The notes under the pieces are model-generated. The model saw only the letters and a list, made by a program, of their open reading frames with translations. It made no database searches and was not told where the DNA came from. Source: Kineosporia succinea (GTDB taxonomy: Bacteria; Actinomycetota; Actinomycetes; Actinomycetales; Kineosporiaceae). Taken from it: a DNA stretch of 64,000 nucleotides. Made by a program: the position numbers and the translations under genes. Shown here piece by piece: positions 27,196-35,396 of the stretch. Location: NCBI RefSeq assembly GCF_030811555.1, contig NZ_JAUSQZ010000001.1, forward strand, positions 1,612,001 through 1,676,000, read 5' to 3'. The stretch's first letter is position 1. The number at the start of each line of letters is the position of its first letter.

Positions 27196-28461
27196 TCAGG
27201 CGCGGGTCTCGGGGGTGGCCGGCTCGACCGTGGAGAACTCGACCGGCAGCGCCGTCGGCACCCGGGTCCAGGGCGAGGGGAACCAGGTCAGGTCCTCGGC
27301 GGGCACGCTCAGGCGCAGGTCGGGCAGCAGGTTCAGCACGGTGCCGACCGCGGTGCGCACGATCACCCGGGCGGGCACCCGGGCCGGGCAGGAGTGCGGC
27401 CCGGCGGCGAAGGCCAGGTGCGCGCGGTTGCCCGGCTCGGCGATCGGCCCGTTGCCGGTCTGCATCATCGGGTCGTCGACCACGGCGCCCAGCCCCAGCA
27501 CCAGCACGTCGCCCTTGCGGATCTTCTGGCCGCCGAGCTCGGTGTCCTGCAACGCGTACCGGGCCGGCATGACGTTCATCGGGGGTTCGCGCCACAGCGC
27601 CTCGTCGAGGGCGTCGTCCACGCCGAGGCTGCCCCCGCGCAGCTGCCCGGAGAACCGCGGGTCGGTCATCAGGAGCCGCAGCGTGTGCGCGATCCACGAG
27701 GTCATCGTCTCGTTGCCGGCGCCGATCAACGGCACCAGCGTCTGCACCCGCTCCTCGAGGCTGTTCAGCGACTCGTGGCGCACGATCACACTGGTGACGT
27801 CCTTGCGGCCGCCGTCGTGCTCGCGGCTGAGCACCAGGTCGACCAGGATCTGGTCGAACGCGCGGTCACCGGCCTGCGAGTTCTCCTGGCTGCCGAACAG
27901 CGCGATCAGGGCGCGGCGCAGCTCCTGGCCGCCCTCGCGGTCCAGCCCGAACAGGCTGGCGAGGGCGAGAGTGGGGATCACCTGGGCGTACTCGGCGATC
28001 AGGTCGGCGCTCCCGCGCCCGGAGAAGGCGGCGATCAGGTCGGTGCAGATCTCCTCGATCTCGCGGCGCACGGCCCGCTGGTCGATGCCGGCGATCGCCT
28101 CGTCGACCGGGCGGCGCAGGCGGCGGTGCTCCTCGCCGTCGGCCTGGAAGACGTTGGGGCGCCAGCCCATCATCGGCAGCAGACCCGAGTCGGGCGCCAC
28201 CAGGCCGTCGTTCAGGTCACGCCAGTTGCGGGCGTCGTGGCCGAAGAGCCGCTCGTCACGCGTGACGCTCAGCAGCTCGCGGTAGCCCATCACCAGCCAG
28301 GCCTCCACGCCCGGCTCGAGCTCGACCTTGACCACGGGACCGTGGTTCTCGCGCAGCTCCCGGAAGACCACCCGGTGGTCGGGGGCGCCGGTGGCGTCGA
28401 TGAGGGGCATGCCCGCGTGGCTCTGGTGGGCCGGGCAGCCCGGGGGCGGGGTCTGGGTCAC
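27196..28461 (-). CDS. Cytochrome P450, CYP157-like, without canonical ExxR
   Basis: 421 residues. The I-helix VPLIGAGNETMTSWI and haem loop FAAGPHSCPARVPARVIVRT (Cys present) show a P450. The K-helix that should hold ExxR reads ALDEALWREPP: at residues 286-290 it is DEALW, so Leu/Trp stand where the Arg should be. CYP157C1 of Streptomyces has EQSLW at this place, so this is the same natural deviation. The ATG overlaps the stop of the GTPase gene by 4 nt, joining it to the conservon. It may be an atypical P450, or a regulatory partner of the CYP154-like protein (inference). Confidence 0.88.
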   Translation of the reverse strand: MTQTPPPGCPAHQSHAGMPLIDATGAPDHRVVFRELRENHGPVVKVELEPGVEAWLVMGYRELLSVTRDERLFGHDARNWRDLNDGLVAPDSGLLPMMGWRPNVFQADGEEHRRLRRPVDEAIAGIDQRAVRREIEEICTDLIAAFSGRGSADLIAEYAQVIPTLALASLFGLDREGGQELRRALIALFGSQENSQAGDRAFDQILVDLVLSREHDGGRKDVTSVIVRHESLNSLEERVQTLVPLIGAGNETMTSWIAHTLRLLMTDPRFSGQLRGGSLGVDDALDEALWREPPMNVMPARYALQDTELGGQKIRKGDVLVLGLGAVVDDPMMQTGNGPIAEPGNRAHLAFAAGPHSCPARVPARVIVRTAVGTVLNLLPDLRLSVPAEDLTWFPSPWTRVPTALPVEFSTVEPATPETRA

Positions 28462-29078
28462 GAGGCGAACTCCCGGTGCGAACGCGGGTCGTGGTGGGCG
28501 ACGTACTCGACCAGGGCGAGCAGGGCGTTGGCGGACGACTTCCGCTGCCGTGCGTCGAAGTCGACGATCGGGGTGTCGGGCAGCAGGTCGAGTGCGCCGC
28601 GCACCTCCTCGAGCCCGACGTCGGGGCTGTCGGGGAACCGGTTGACCGCCACCGCGAACGGCAGGTCGCGTTCCTCGAGCTGCTCCAGCACGTCGAAACT
28701 CTGCTCCAGGCGCCGCAGGTCGACCAGCACCAGCACGCCGATCGCGCCGACGGCCAGGTCGGTCCAGAGGTCCCAGAACCGGCGCTGGCCGGGCGCGCCG
28801 AACAGGTAGAGCACCAGCTCGGAGTTGATCGTGATCCGGCCGAAGTCCATCGCCACGGTGGTGGTGCGCTTGTCGCTGTTGCGGCTCAGTTCGTCCACAC
28901 CGACGCTGGCCTCGGTCATCACCTCCTCGGTGCGCAGCGGGGTGATCTCGCTGACCGAGCCGACGAGGGTGGTCTTGCCGACACCGAACGCGCCGACGAC
29001 CAGGATCTTGGCCGAGCGGGTGACCGTGTCGGGGAGGTAGACGGGAGTTGGACGGTCAGCGGATCCCGCGGAGTCCAT
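28458..29078 (-). CDS. cvnD: Conservon GTPase CvnD (MglA-like small GTPase)
   Basis: 206 residues. G1 P-loop is VGAFGVGKTTLVGSVSEI, the switch-II/G3 region YLFGAPGQRRFWDLW (Gln in place of the usual D-x-x-G), and G4 is AVNRFPD instead of NKxD, all typical of conservon GTPases. It overlaps cvnC upstream by 23 nt and the P450 gene downstream by 4 nt. CvnA-D are proposed to form a membrane-associated complex resembling eukaryotic G-protein coupling, which senses unknown signals in Streptomyces. Confidence 0.9.
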   Translation of the reverse strand: MDSAGSADRPTPVYLPDTVTRSAKILVVGAFGVGKTTLVGSVSEITPLRTEEVMTEASVGVDELSRNSDKRTTTVAMDFGRITINSELVLYLFGAPGQRRFWDLWTDLAVGAIGVLVLVDLRRLEQSFDVLEQLEERDLPFAVAVNRFPDSPDVGLEEVRGALDLLPDTPIVDFDARQRKSSANALLALVEYVAHHDPRSHREFAS

Positions 29079-29424
29079 GCAGCACCTCCTGCAGGAGCTG
29101 GGAGTCGGGGGCGGCCTGCTTGGGCGTACCCGAGCGGGCCGTGAGGTAGCCGGCGTCGATCAGGTCGGAGGCGAGCACTCCGACCAGGCTCACCGGCAGG
29201 TCGAGATGGGCCGAGGCCTCGGCCAGGGAGAGCAGGTGGGCGCACATGGCCACCAGCGCGCGTTCTTCCCGGGTGGCCGTGACCGGCAGTTCCCGGGTGG
29301 CGTCGGGAGCGATCAGCAGGGTCTCCACCCCGACCGTGTTACGGCTGGCCCGGGCCCGGCCGCGGGTGATGACGTAAGGGCGCAGGGCCCGCGCCGAGAA
29401 GTCTGGTTCCCCAGACCTCGTCAC
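29056..29424 (-). CDS. cvnC: Conservon protein CvnC (DUF742)
   Basis: 122 residues matching DUF742: LRPYVITRGRARASRNTVGVETLL, then a helical/winged part with CAHLLSLAEASAHLDLPVSLVGVLASDLIDAGYLTAR. Its start overlaps the stop of cvnB by 4 nt. The domain looks like a small winged helix and is thought to take part in the conservon complex. Confidence 0.9.
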   Translation of the reverse strand: MTRSGEPDFSARALRPYVITRGRARASRNTVGVETLLIAPDATRELPVTATREERALVAMCAHLLSLAEASAHLDLPVSLVGVLASDLIDAGYLTARSGTPKQAAPDSQLLQEVLHGLRGIR

Positions 29425-29837
29425 TGGACAGGGTCCTGCCGGGCCGGACTGCTGAGGTTGGCGGCGCCGATCTTCAGCACCTGGGCCTGCATCGCGCGCG
29501 CCACCTGACGGGGGTCGACCACGGGGTCGGCGACGACGGCCAGGTGGGCACCGTCGGCGCTGCGCAGGAACAGGAAACCGCCGTCGAACTCGATCATCTG
29601 GTGCCGCACGGCACCGTCGCCGGTGCCGAACTCCTGCCCCAGGGCGCGCCCCAGGGACTGCAGTCCGGAGCAGGTGGCGGCGAGCCGTTCGGCGCGGTCG
29701 CGGCCGAGGCCGGGCGAGCCGGCCAGGAGCAGTCCGTCAACACTGAAGACGACGACGTCGCGGACGCCGGGAACGACGCTCACCTCGGCGATCATCCAGC
29801 CCCGGTCGTGCTGGCCGTTGTTCTGCGAGTCGCTCAT
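29421..29837 (-). CDS. cvnB: Conservon roadblock/LC7 protein CvnB
   Basis: 138 residues of the roadblock/LC7 family: MIAEVSVVPGVRDVVVFSVDGLLLAGSPGLGRDRAERLAATCSGLQSLGRALGQEF, then GGFLFLRSADGAHLAVVADPVVDPRQVARAMQ. Such proteins act as GTPase regulators or activators (MglB type) for CvnD. It overlaps the neighbouring cvnA and cvnC by 4 nt at each end. Confidence 0.92.
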   Translation of the reverse strand: MSDSQNNGQHDRGWMIAEVSVVPGVRDVVVFSVDGLLLAGSPGLGRDRAERLAATCSGLQSLGRALGQEFGTGDGAVRHQMIEFDGGFLFLRSADGAHLAVVADPVVDPRQVARAMQAQVLKIGAANLSSPARQDPVQ

Positions 29838-31318
29838 CCCTGGGCGGCGTCCTTCCGGGAGGTCGAGGGAGGACCCTCGAGTTCGTTCGTGGTCGTGGTG
29901 TTCTCCGAATCAGGGTCTTCGGGCTGAGGGGTCACCGGGATCGGCTGGGAACCCTCGAAGAACCGCTCCATCCAGTCGCCGGCGGCATCCGGGGCGACGG
30001 CGGGAGCAGTGGGCACCACCGGCCGGGGTCGGCCGGCCGGGGTGCCTGAGTCAGTGGTGTCGTTGTCACGACGCCGGGCCGAACGCCGTTGCGGCAGACG
30101 GATCTCCGAGCCGTCGAGACCGGCCGGGGGCGTGAGGTCGGCGGGCGGCGCGACCCGGGTGTCGATGGTGCGGGCCACCGGTTCGGGCCGCGGTTCGGGC
30201 TTCTCGGGTTCCGTGCGGGGAACCGACGCCGGGGCCGGCAGGTCGACCGTCTCCACCAGAGCGTCGGGCACCAGCACCACGGCCCGCACCCCGCCGTAGG
30301 GCGAGAGCCCCAGGTCGACGGTGAGCCCGTGACGCCGGGCGAAGCGCCCGACCACGGCGAAGCCGGTCTGCGGGATCTCACCGACGTCACCCACGCCGAG
30401 CAGGCGGCGGCCGGAGACGATCTCGCGGGCCTCGGCCAGCCGGTACTCGTCGAGACCGAAACCGCTGTCGTCGATCTCGATCACGGCGCCGCGCTGCACG
30501 CCGCGCACCGACACGGCGACCGGGGTGGAGGGTGCCGAGTACTCGGTGGCGTTGGCCAGCAGCTCGGCCACCAGGTGGATCAGCGGCTCGACCACCGACG
30601 GCATCGCGGCCACGGTCTGGTCGCCGGTGACCTGCACCCGGCTGAAGGCGACGATCCGGCCGGAGGCCGCGCGCACCACGTCGACCAGGGCCAGCGCGGC
30701 GGGCCACTGCTGGCCGGGCCACTCGTCGCACAGCACCTTCACGCTCTGCGCGTGCCGGGCCTGCTGGGTGGCGGCGTGGTCGACGCGCATCGTGGTCTCG
30801 AGCAGGTCGGGATCACCCGGGTTGCGCTCGGCCAGGCCGCTCATCGCCTGCTGGATGCGGTGGGCCGAGGTCTGCACGCGACCGGCCAGCTCGACCAGGG
30901 CCAGGCGGCGCGACTCCTCGCGGTCGATCAGCGCGGTGGTGACCTGGGAGAGCAGCTCGTCGAGAGCGGCGGCCGACTCCGGGGGCAGGTCGGTGGGGTA
31001 CTGGGCGCCGGGCACCGGGCTCCCGGCCAGGGCAGCGGGCAGCCGGACCTTCACCAGATGCTCGAGCTCGAGCTGGATCTGGTCGCGCGCCGACTCCAGT
31101 TCGGCGAGGCGGGGGTCGGGAGCCAGGGCCGGCCGGGGGGTGTGATGCTCAGCCGGCCGGGGCGCGTGCTGTTCAGCCGGCCGAGGCGCGTGCTGCTGCC
31201 AGACCGGGGCCGCCGGTGCGGCCGAGCGGTGACGCGCCCAGGCCGCAGCCCCGGCGACCAGCGCCCCGACCAGCCAGGGAGACGGGGAACGGCGGGGAGG
31301 CCGGGCTGAGCTCGTCAA
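29834..31318 (-). CDS. cvnA: Conservon sensor histidine kinase-like protein CvnA (short form)
   Basis: 494 residues. One membrane helix (about 14-28) is followed directly by a repeat of QHAPRPAE-type octads (41-64) and a coiled segment; the large extracellular nitrate-sensor-like domain found in many CvnA proteins is absent. The dimer/phospho-acceptor-like part is DLLETTMRVDHAATQQARHAQSV. The ATPase domain has ELLANATEYS (N box), IDDSGFGL (G1) and TGFAVVGRFARRHGL (G2). A Pro-rich C-terminal tail (345-494) may bind partners. It heads the operon cvnABCD-P450-P450. Confidence 0.9.
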   Translation of the reverse strand: MTSSARPPRRSPSPWLVGALVAGAAAWARHRSAAPAAPVWQQHAPRPAEQHAPRPAEHHTPRPALAPDPRLAELESARDQIQLELEHLVKVRLPAALAGSPVPGAQYPTDLPPESAAALDELLSQVTTALIDREESRRLALVELAGRVQTSAHRIQQAMSGLAERNPGDPDLLETTMRVDHAATQQARHAQSVKVLCDEWPGQQWPAALALVDVVRAASGRIVAFSRVQVTGDQTVAAMPSVVEPLIHLVAELLANATEYSAPSTPVAVSVRGVQRGAVIEIDDSGFGLDEYRLAEAREIVSGRRLLGVGDVGEIPQTGFAVVGRFARRHGLTVDLGLSPYGGVRAVVLVPDALVETVDLPAPASVPRTEPEKPEPRPEPVARTIDTRVAPPADLTPPAGLDGSEIRLPQRRSARRRDNDTTDSGTPAGRPRPVVPTAPAVAPDAAGDWMERFFEGSQPIPVTPQPEDPDSENTTTTNELEGPPSTSRKDAAQG

Positions 31319-31540
31319 GGGACACCCTTCACGTCGCAGGCGGGTCGGTGCATGCGTTTCACTGATCCGAGACGAATGCGGCCCTTTTAAATGACCCTTA
31401 TGTTCCGTATCGGACTAATGCGCCGAAAACCTAGCACACGAGCCCTAGCGCATCCCAGGAAGCGTCGTGGGGTTTTTCATGAACTTCGTTCGCTTTTATC
31501 CCGGCGGCGACGGGAAGGACTTCCTGGTTAGGGTGGACGC

Positions 31541-31909
31541 ATGGACGACGTGGAGGTGCGGCTGGACGTCTGGGTTTCGTCCGTGCGGCTGTTCAAGACC
31601 CGCTCGGCGGCCTCCAGCGCCTGCCGCGGCGGCCACGTGAGCGTCAACGGCAACAAGGCCAAGCCCTCCACGATGGTGCGCGTGGGCGACAAGGTCGAGT
31701 CCCTCACCCCCGGCGGCGAACGAATCACCATCGTGCGCAAGCTGATTCACAAGCGGGTGGGCGCGGCCGTGGCCGTCACCTGCTACGAGGACCTGACGCC
31801 CGCTCCCCCGCCGAAGGAGGAGATCGTGCACGTGGCGGTTCGCGACCGGGGCGCCGGGCGGCCGACCAAACGCGAACGCCGTCAACTCGACCGTTTCCGG
31901 GTCCAATAG
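31541..31909 (+). CDS. S4-domain RNA-binding protein (Hsp15-like)
   Basis: 122 residues. The S4 fold covers VRLDVWVSSVRLFKTRSAASSACRGGHVSVNGNKAKPSTMVRVGDKVE, followed by a basic extension ending RPTKRERRQLDRFRVQ. Hsp15 binds 50S ribosomal subunits carrying nascent chains and helps recycle stalled ribosomes. It is a single gene, divergent from the conservon. Confidence 0.88.
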   Translation: MDDVEVRLDVWVSSVRLFKTRSAASSACRGGHVSVNGNKAKPSTMVRVGDKVESLTPGGERITIVRKLIHKRVGAAVAVTCYEDLTPAPPPKEEIVHVAVRDRGAGRPTKRERRQLDRFRVQ

Positions 31910-31936
31910 TTCATTCGTCACTCGCCGCCGCTCGGG

Positions 31937-32226
31937 CGGACTGCCGCCATCACCGGCTCCGTCGATCAGCGAATGGACGACGAGCGCACCTCCGCGGCGG
32001 GCACGGCTTACGCCGTGCGAATACTGGTGGTCGGCGTGCTGCCGCTCGCCGTCGTCCGGGCCGCCCTGCCGGCCCGGTCACCTCCGCCCCGATCAGCGAG
32101 ATCGCCTCCGACGTGGGGCTTGTCGTGCGGGCGACCGAGCAGACGCCGGCCGAGGCCGGGGCATCCTTCGCCCTCGACGCGTCGTCGCCGGAGCTCCGGG
32201 ACGTCGTGCGGCGGTTCATCATGTGA
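31937..32226 (+). pseudogene. Remnant of a methyl-accepting chemotaxis gene (internally deleted, frameshifted)
   Basis: Two fragments match the intact chemoreceptor downstream. In the first frame (31937 to about 32080), SVDQRMDDERTSAAG and VRILVVGVLPLAVV correspond to [15 protein letters not shown] and [14 protein letters not shown] around its second membrane helix. In another frame (32092-32226), EIASDVGLVVRATEQT and ALDASSPELRDVVRRF, then a stop, correspond to its last ~45 residues. The HAMP and most of the signalling domain between them (about 250 residues) are missing. It lies just before the intact gene, so it is a decayed tandem duplicate. No SD or full frame remains. Confidence 0.82.
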
Positions 32227-32322
32227 GGTTGCGGCCCAGCTCACGTTTCTGACCGGTAGGTAATTACTCAATCGGCCGCCCGGGTGAACCGAAGCAATGG
32301 TGTCGGCTCGTCTGGAGGATCG

Positions 32323-33930
32323 GTGCTCAAACAGCTTCGCAGGTTCCGCATCGGAACCCGTCTCGCAGTGGCGTTCGCTGTGGTCACACTCATGCTCGCG
32401 GCGGCCTCGACGGCTGCCCTGGTGGGGCTGTCCCAGCAACGCGCCTCGGCGCAGCGGGTCGAGACCCTCAGCGAGCTCGTCCACGCGGTGGACATGGTGA
32501 GCTTCTACAACGCGGACGTGACGGGCTGGCAGACCGCCTACGCCTGGGACATCCGCAAGCCGTCGGTGGCGAACCCGCTCGCCGACGACTCACCGAACCG
32601 CGCGGGCTTCCTGGCCGACAAGGCGAAGCTGCAGGCGTTCCTGGCCTCGTTCCCCATCGGGTCGATGACCGCGGACGAGAACACCACGTTCCAGGCCATC
32701 TCCCAGGGCTGGACCGACTTCTTCGCCTCCGACGACAAGGCTTTCGCCTACTACCGGGCGGGCCGGATCACCGTGGGCGACAACGAGATCGTCAACGTCG
32801 GTTACACCATCTACGGCGAGATGCTCACGCAGACAGACGCTCTCGTGAGTTCGGTGAACGCGCGGATGGACGCCGAGCAGGACGCCGCCTCGGCCAGCGC
32901 CTCCCGGGTGCGCACCCTGGTCACGGCCGTGCTCCTGATCGCCGTGGTGCTCGCCGGCCTGCTGGCCTGGGTGGTCACGCGCAGCATCACCGGGCCGCTC
33001 GCCCACCACGTGGCCTCGCTGCGGCGGGTGGCCTCGGGCGACCTGACCGTGCGGGTCGTGCCGGAGGGCAGCGACGAGGTCACCACCGCCGACGCGGCGA
33101 TGGCCGAGACCGTGGGCAACACCCGCGCCGCTGTGCAGGCCCTGACCCAGGGCTCGCACACGCTGACCTCGCTATCGGCCGACCTGGGCCGCACCGCATC
33201 GAAGCTCTCGGAGAGCAACAACGAGAGCGCGGAGCAGGCCGGGCGAGTGGCGCACGCGGCCGACGACATCTCCACCAACGTGCAGACGGTCGCGGCCGGC
33301 AGTCACGAGATGGGCCAGTCCATCCAGGAGATCGCCTCCAACGCCACCGAGGCCGCCCGCGTCGCCGCCCAGGCGGTGGGCAGCGCCGAGACGACGAGCA
33401 AGGTGGTCGGACGGCTGGGCGACGCCTCGGCCGAGATCGCGACGGTGGTGCAGGTGATCACCTCGATCGCCGAGCAGACCAACCTGCTGGCGCTCAACGC
33501 CACGATCGAGGCCGCCCGCGCCGGGGAGTCCGGCAAGGGCTTCGCGGTGGTGGCCAACGAGGTCAAGGAACTCGCCCAGGAGACGGCCAAGGCCACCGAG
33601 GACATCGTCACCAAGGTGAACGCAATCCAGTCGGACACCTCCGCCGCGGTCGCCGCGATCAGCGAGATCTCCGAGGTCATCGACCAGATCAGCACCTACC
33701 AGAACACCATCGCGGCGGCGGTCGAGGAACAGACCGCGGTGACGGCCGAGATGGCCCGCAACGTGGCCTACGCCGCCGACGGATCCGGCGAGATCGCGGC
33801 CAACGTGGGGCTCGTGGCCCGGGCGACCGAGCAGACGTCGGTCGAGCTGGCCGAGGTCGGGGCGGCCGCCGCCGCCCTCGACGCGTCGTCGCAGGGGCTG
33901 CAGGAAGTCGTGCGACGTTTCCGGGTGTGA
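32323..33930 (+). CDS. Methyl-accepting chemotaxis protein
   Basis: 535 residues from GTG 32323, preceded by GGAGGA; an ATG-less extension to 32284 is possible. TM1 is [22 protein letters not shown], the outer part is a four-helix bundle-like sensor (about 40-190) with [16 protein letters not shown], and TM2 is [27 protein letters not shown] (about 215-265) and a signalling coiled coil follow, with the conserved tip [37 protein letters not shown]. There is no C-terminal pentapeptide for CheR/CheB. No che genes are in the window. The ligand is unknown. Confidence 0.93.
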   Translation: MLKQLRRFRIGTRLAVAFAVVTLMLAAASTAALVGLSQQRASAQRVETLSELVHAVDMVSFYNADVTGWQTAYAWDIRKPSVANPLADDSPNRAGFLADKAKLQAFLASFPIGSMTADENTTFQAISQGWTDFFASDDKAFAYYRAGRITVGDNEIVNVGYTIYGEMLTQTDALVSSVNARMDAEQDAASASASRVRTLVTAVLLIAVVLAGLLAWVVTRSITGPLAHHVASLRRVASGDLTVRVVPEGSDEVTTADAAMAETVGNTRAAVQALTQGSHTLTSLSADLGRTASKLSESNNESAEQAGRVAHAADDISTNVQTVAAGSHEMGQSIQEIASNATEAARVAAQAVGSAETTSKVVGRLGDASAEIATVVQVITSIAEQTNLLALNATIEAARAGESGKGFAVVANEVKELAQETAKATEDIVTKVNAIQSDTSAAVAAISEISEVIDQISTYQNTIAAAVEEQTAVTAEMARNVAYAADGSGEIAANVGLVARATEQTSVELAEVGAAAAALDASSQGLQEVVRRFRV

Positions 33931-34125
33931 CGTCCGGAGGATGCCCGATCCGTCACGCTTTGATACGTCCATGAAGACAGGCTTGATGTCCACATAACGC
34001 TTATTGTCCGGTTCGGTCCGGTCGGGCTTACTGGAAGCGAGCCACTCGCCCCCGGCACCGTCCTCTCGGAACGGATGCCGGACGCCCCGCGGGTGGGTTG
34101 GGCGCCGAGGTGGGCAGCGGCGCAC

Positions 34126-34181
34126 GACGACGGTGCGCGGTCCCTGCTTGACGGGGGAGGGACCGCGCCCCGATCGTCGTC
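34126..34181. terminator. Long bidirectional terminator hairpin
   Basis: GACGACG-GTGCGCGGTCCCT (34126-34145) pairs with AGGGACCGCGCCCC and CGTCGTC (to 34181), separated by a 12-nt loop and a 3-nt bulge. It lies between the convergent chemoreceptor and LacI genes. Confidence 0.8.
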
Positions 34182-34189
34182 CGGGCGGT

Positions 34190-35266
34190 TCAGCGCGGTG
34201 AGGCGCTGCTCTCCCGGATCACCAGCTCGGGAGCGATCACGGTGCGGCCGGGCTCGCCCTCGCCGGTCTCGATCTGCGCGAGCAGGGTCTTGAGACTGCG
34301 CCGGCCGACCTCCTCGAAGGGCTGCCGCACGGTGGTGAGGGGCGGGCTGAAGAACCCGGCCTCGGGGATGTCGTCGAACCCGACCACGCTGATGTCGCCG
34401 GGCAGGTCGCGACCGTTCTCGCGCAGCGCCCGCAGCACGCCGACAGCCATCGAGTCGTTGGCCACGAACACCGCGGTGACGTCACTCATGCGACTCAGGA
34501 TCTGCCCCGCGTCGTAGCCGGTCGCGGCGCTCCAGTCGCCGTGCAGCAGCGGCGGCACCTCGGCCCCGACGTCTTCCAGCGCCGAGGTCCAGCCGGCCAC
34601 CCGGTCCTGGGCCTCGTAGAAGTGCCCCGGGCCGGCGACGTGCCAGACCGTGCGGTGCCCGAGCCCGAGCAGGTGCTCGGTGGCCATCCGGGCCCCGGCG
34701 ATCTGGTCGACCGAGATCACCGGCAGCGAGCTCTTGAGCGAGCTCTCCACCGCGACCAGGGGCAGGTGCCGCGCCATCGACGCGAGCGACTCCCCCACCG
34801 AGGTGAGCGGGGCCACCACCACGATGCCCTCGACCCCCTGACGTTCCAGGCGAGTCACCGCGCGTTCAACCGAACCACCCTCCCCACCGCCCACATTCGC
34901 GACGGTGAGGATGTAACCTTCTTCACGAGCGGCCGCTTCGACGCCGTACAGCATCGACATCGGCCCGTAGAGCGCGCCACCGATGGTGACGAGCCCGAGC
35001 ACCTTGGACCTTCCGGTCACCAGGGTGCGAGCAGCTGAGTTGGGGCGATAGCCCAGTTCTTCGATGGCGGCGAGAACCACCGCACGGGTGCGGGAGCTGA
35101 CGCCGTCACTGCCGTTGAGCACGCGCGAGACGGTCTGGTGAGACACCCCTGCGAGCCTGGCGACGTCATGCATCCCGGGACGTTTGCGCTGTCCCACACT
35201 TCCCGGATTGCCGGATTTCCCTGGATCGCCGCCGGCCTGGGCCGACGCCCGGGACGGAGGTGTCAT
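34190..35266 (-). CDS. LacI-family regulator, probable arabinose locus repressor
   Basis: 358 residues. After a ~30-residue tail comes the LacI HTH with hinge: MHDVARLAGVSHQTVSRVLNGSDGVSSRTRAVVLAAIEELGYRPNSAARTLVTGRS. The rest is the periplasmic-binding-like ligand domain (LGLVTIGG...VVGFDDIPEAGFFSPPLTTVRQPFEEVGRRS). AGGA lies 8 nt before the ATG. It is the last gene downstream of the araD-araA-transporter series, 130 nt after the permease. Two palindromes of LacI type (TGTGAACGTTCACA) are found upstream of araD and are the likely target (inference). Confidence 0.9.
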   Translation of the reverse strand: MTPPSRASAQAGGDPGKSGNPGSVGQRKRPGMHDVARLAGVSHQTVSRVLNGSDGVSSRTRAVVLAAIEELGYRPNSAARTLVTGRSKVLGLVTIGGALYGPMSMLYGVEAAAREEGYILTVANVGGGEGGSVERAVTRLERQGVEGIVVVAPLTSVGESLASMARHLPLVAVESSLKSSLPVISVDQIAGARMATEHLLGLGHRTVWHVAGPGHFYEAQDRVAGWTSALEDVGAEVPPLLHGDWSAATGYDAGQILSRMSDVTAVFVANDSMAVGVLRALRENGRDLPGDISVVGFDDIPEAGFFSPPLTTVRQPFEEVGRRSLKTLLAQIETGEGEPGRTVIAPELVIRESSASPR

Positions 35267-35396
35267 GAATCTGATCCTAACGTCGCGGAATTCACGGACG
35301 GGATCAGTCCGGGGTGTCCCCCCGGCCCGGGCGCTGCCGAACAGCGTTCCGAGCCGGGGGTTCTGGTCCCGCGATGGACCGATACCGGTGAAATGT

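Noticed and set aside
31973-32263. A 96-codon hypothetical gene starting at ATG 31973
   Set aside because: Its first part is the decayed TM2 region of a chemoreceptor and the rest is out of frame with the conserved C-terminal fragment; treated as pseudogene.
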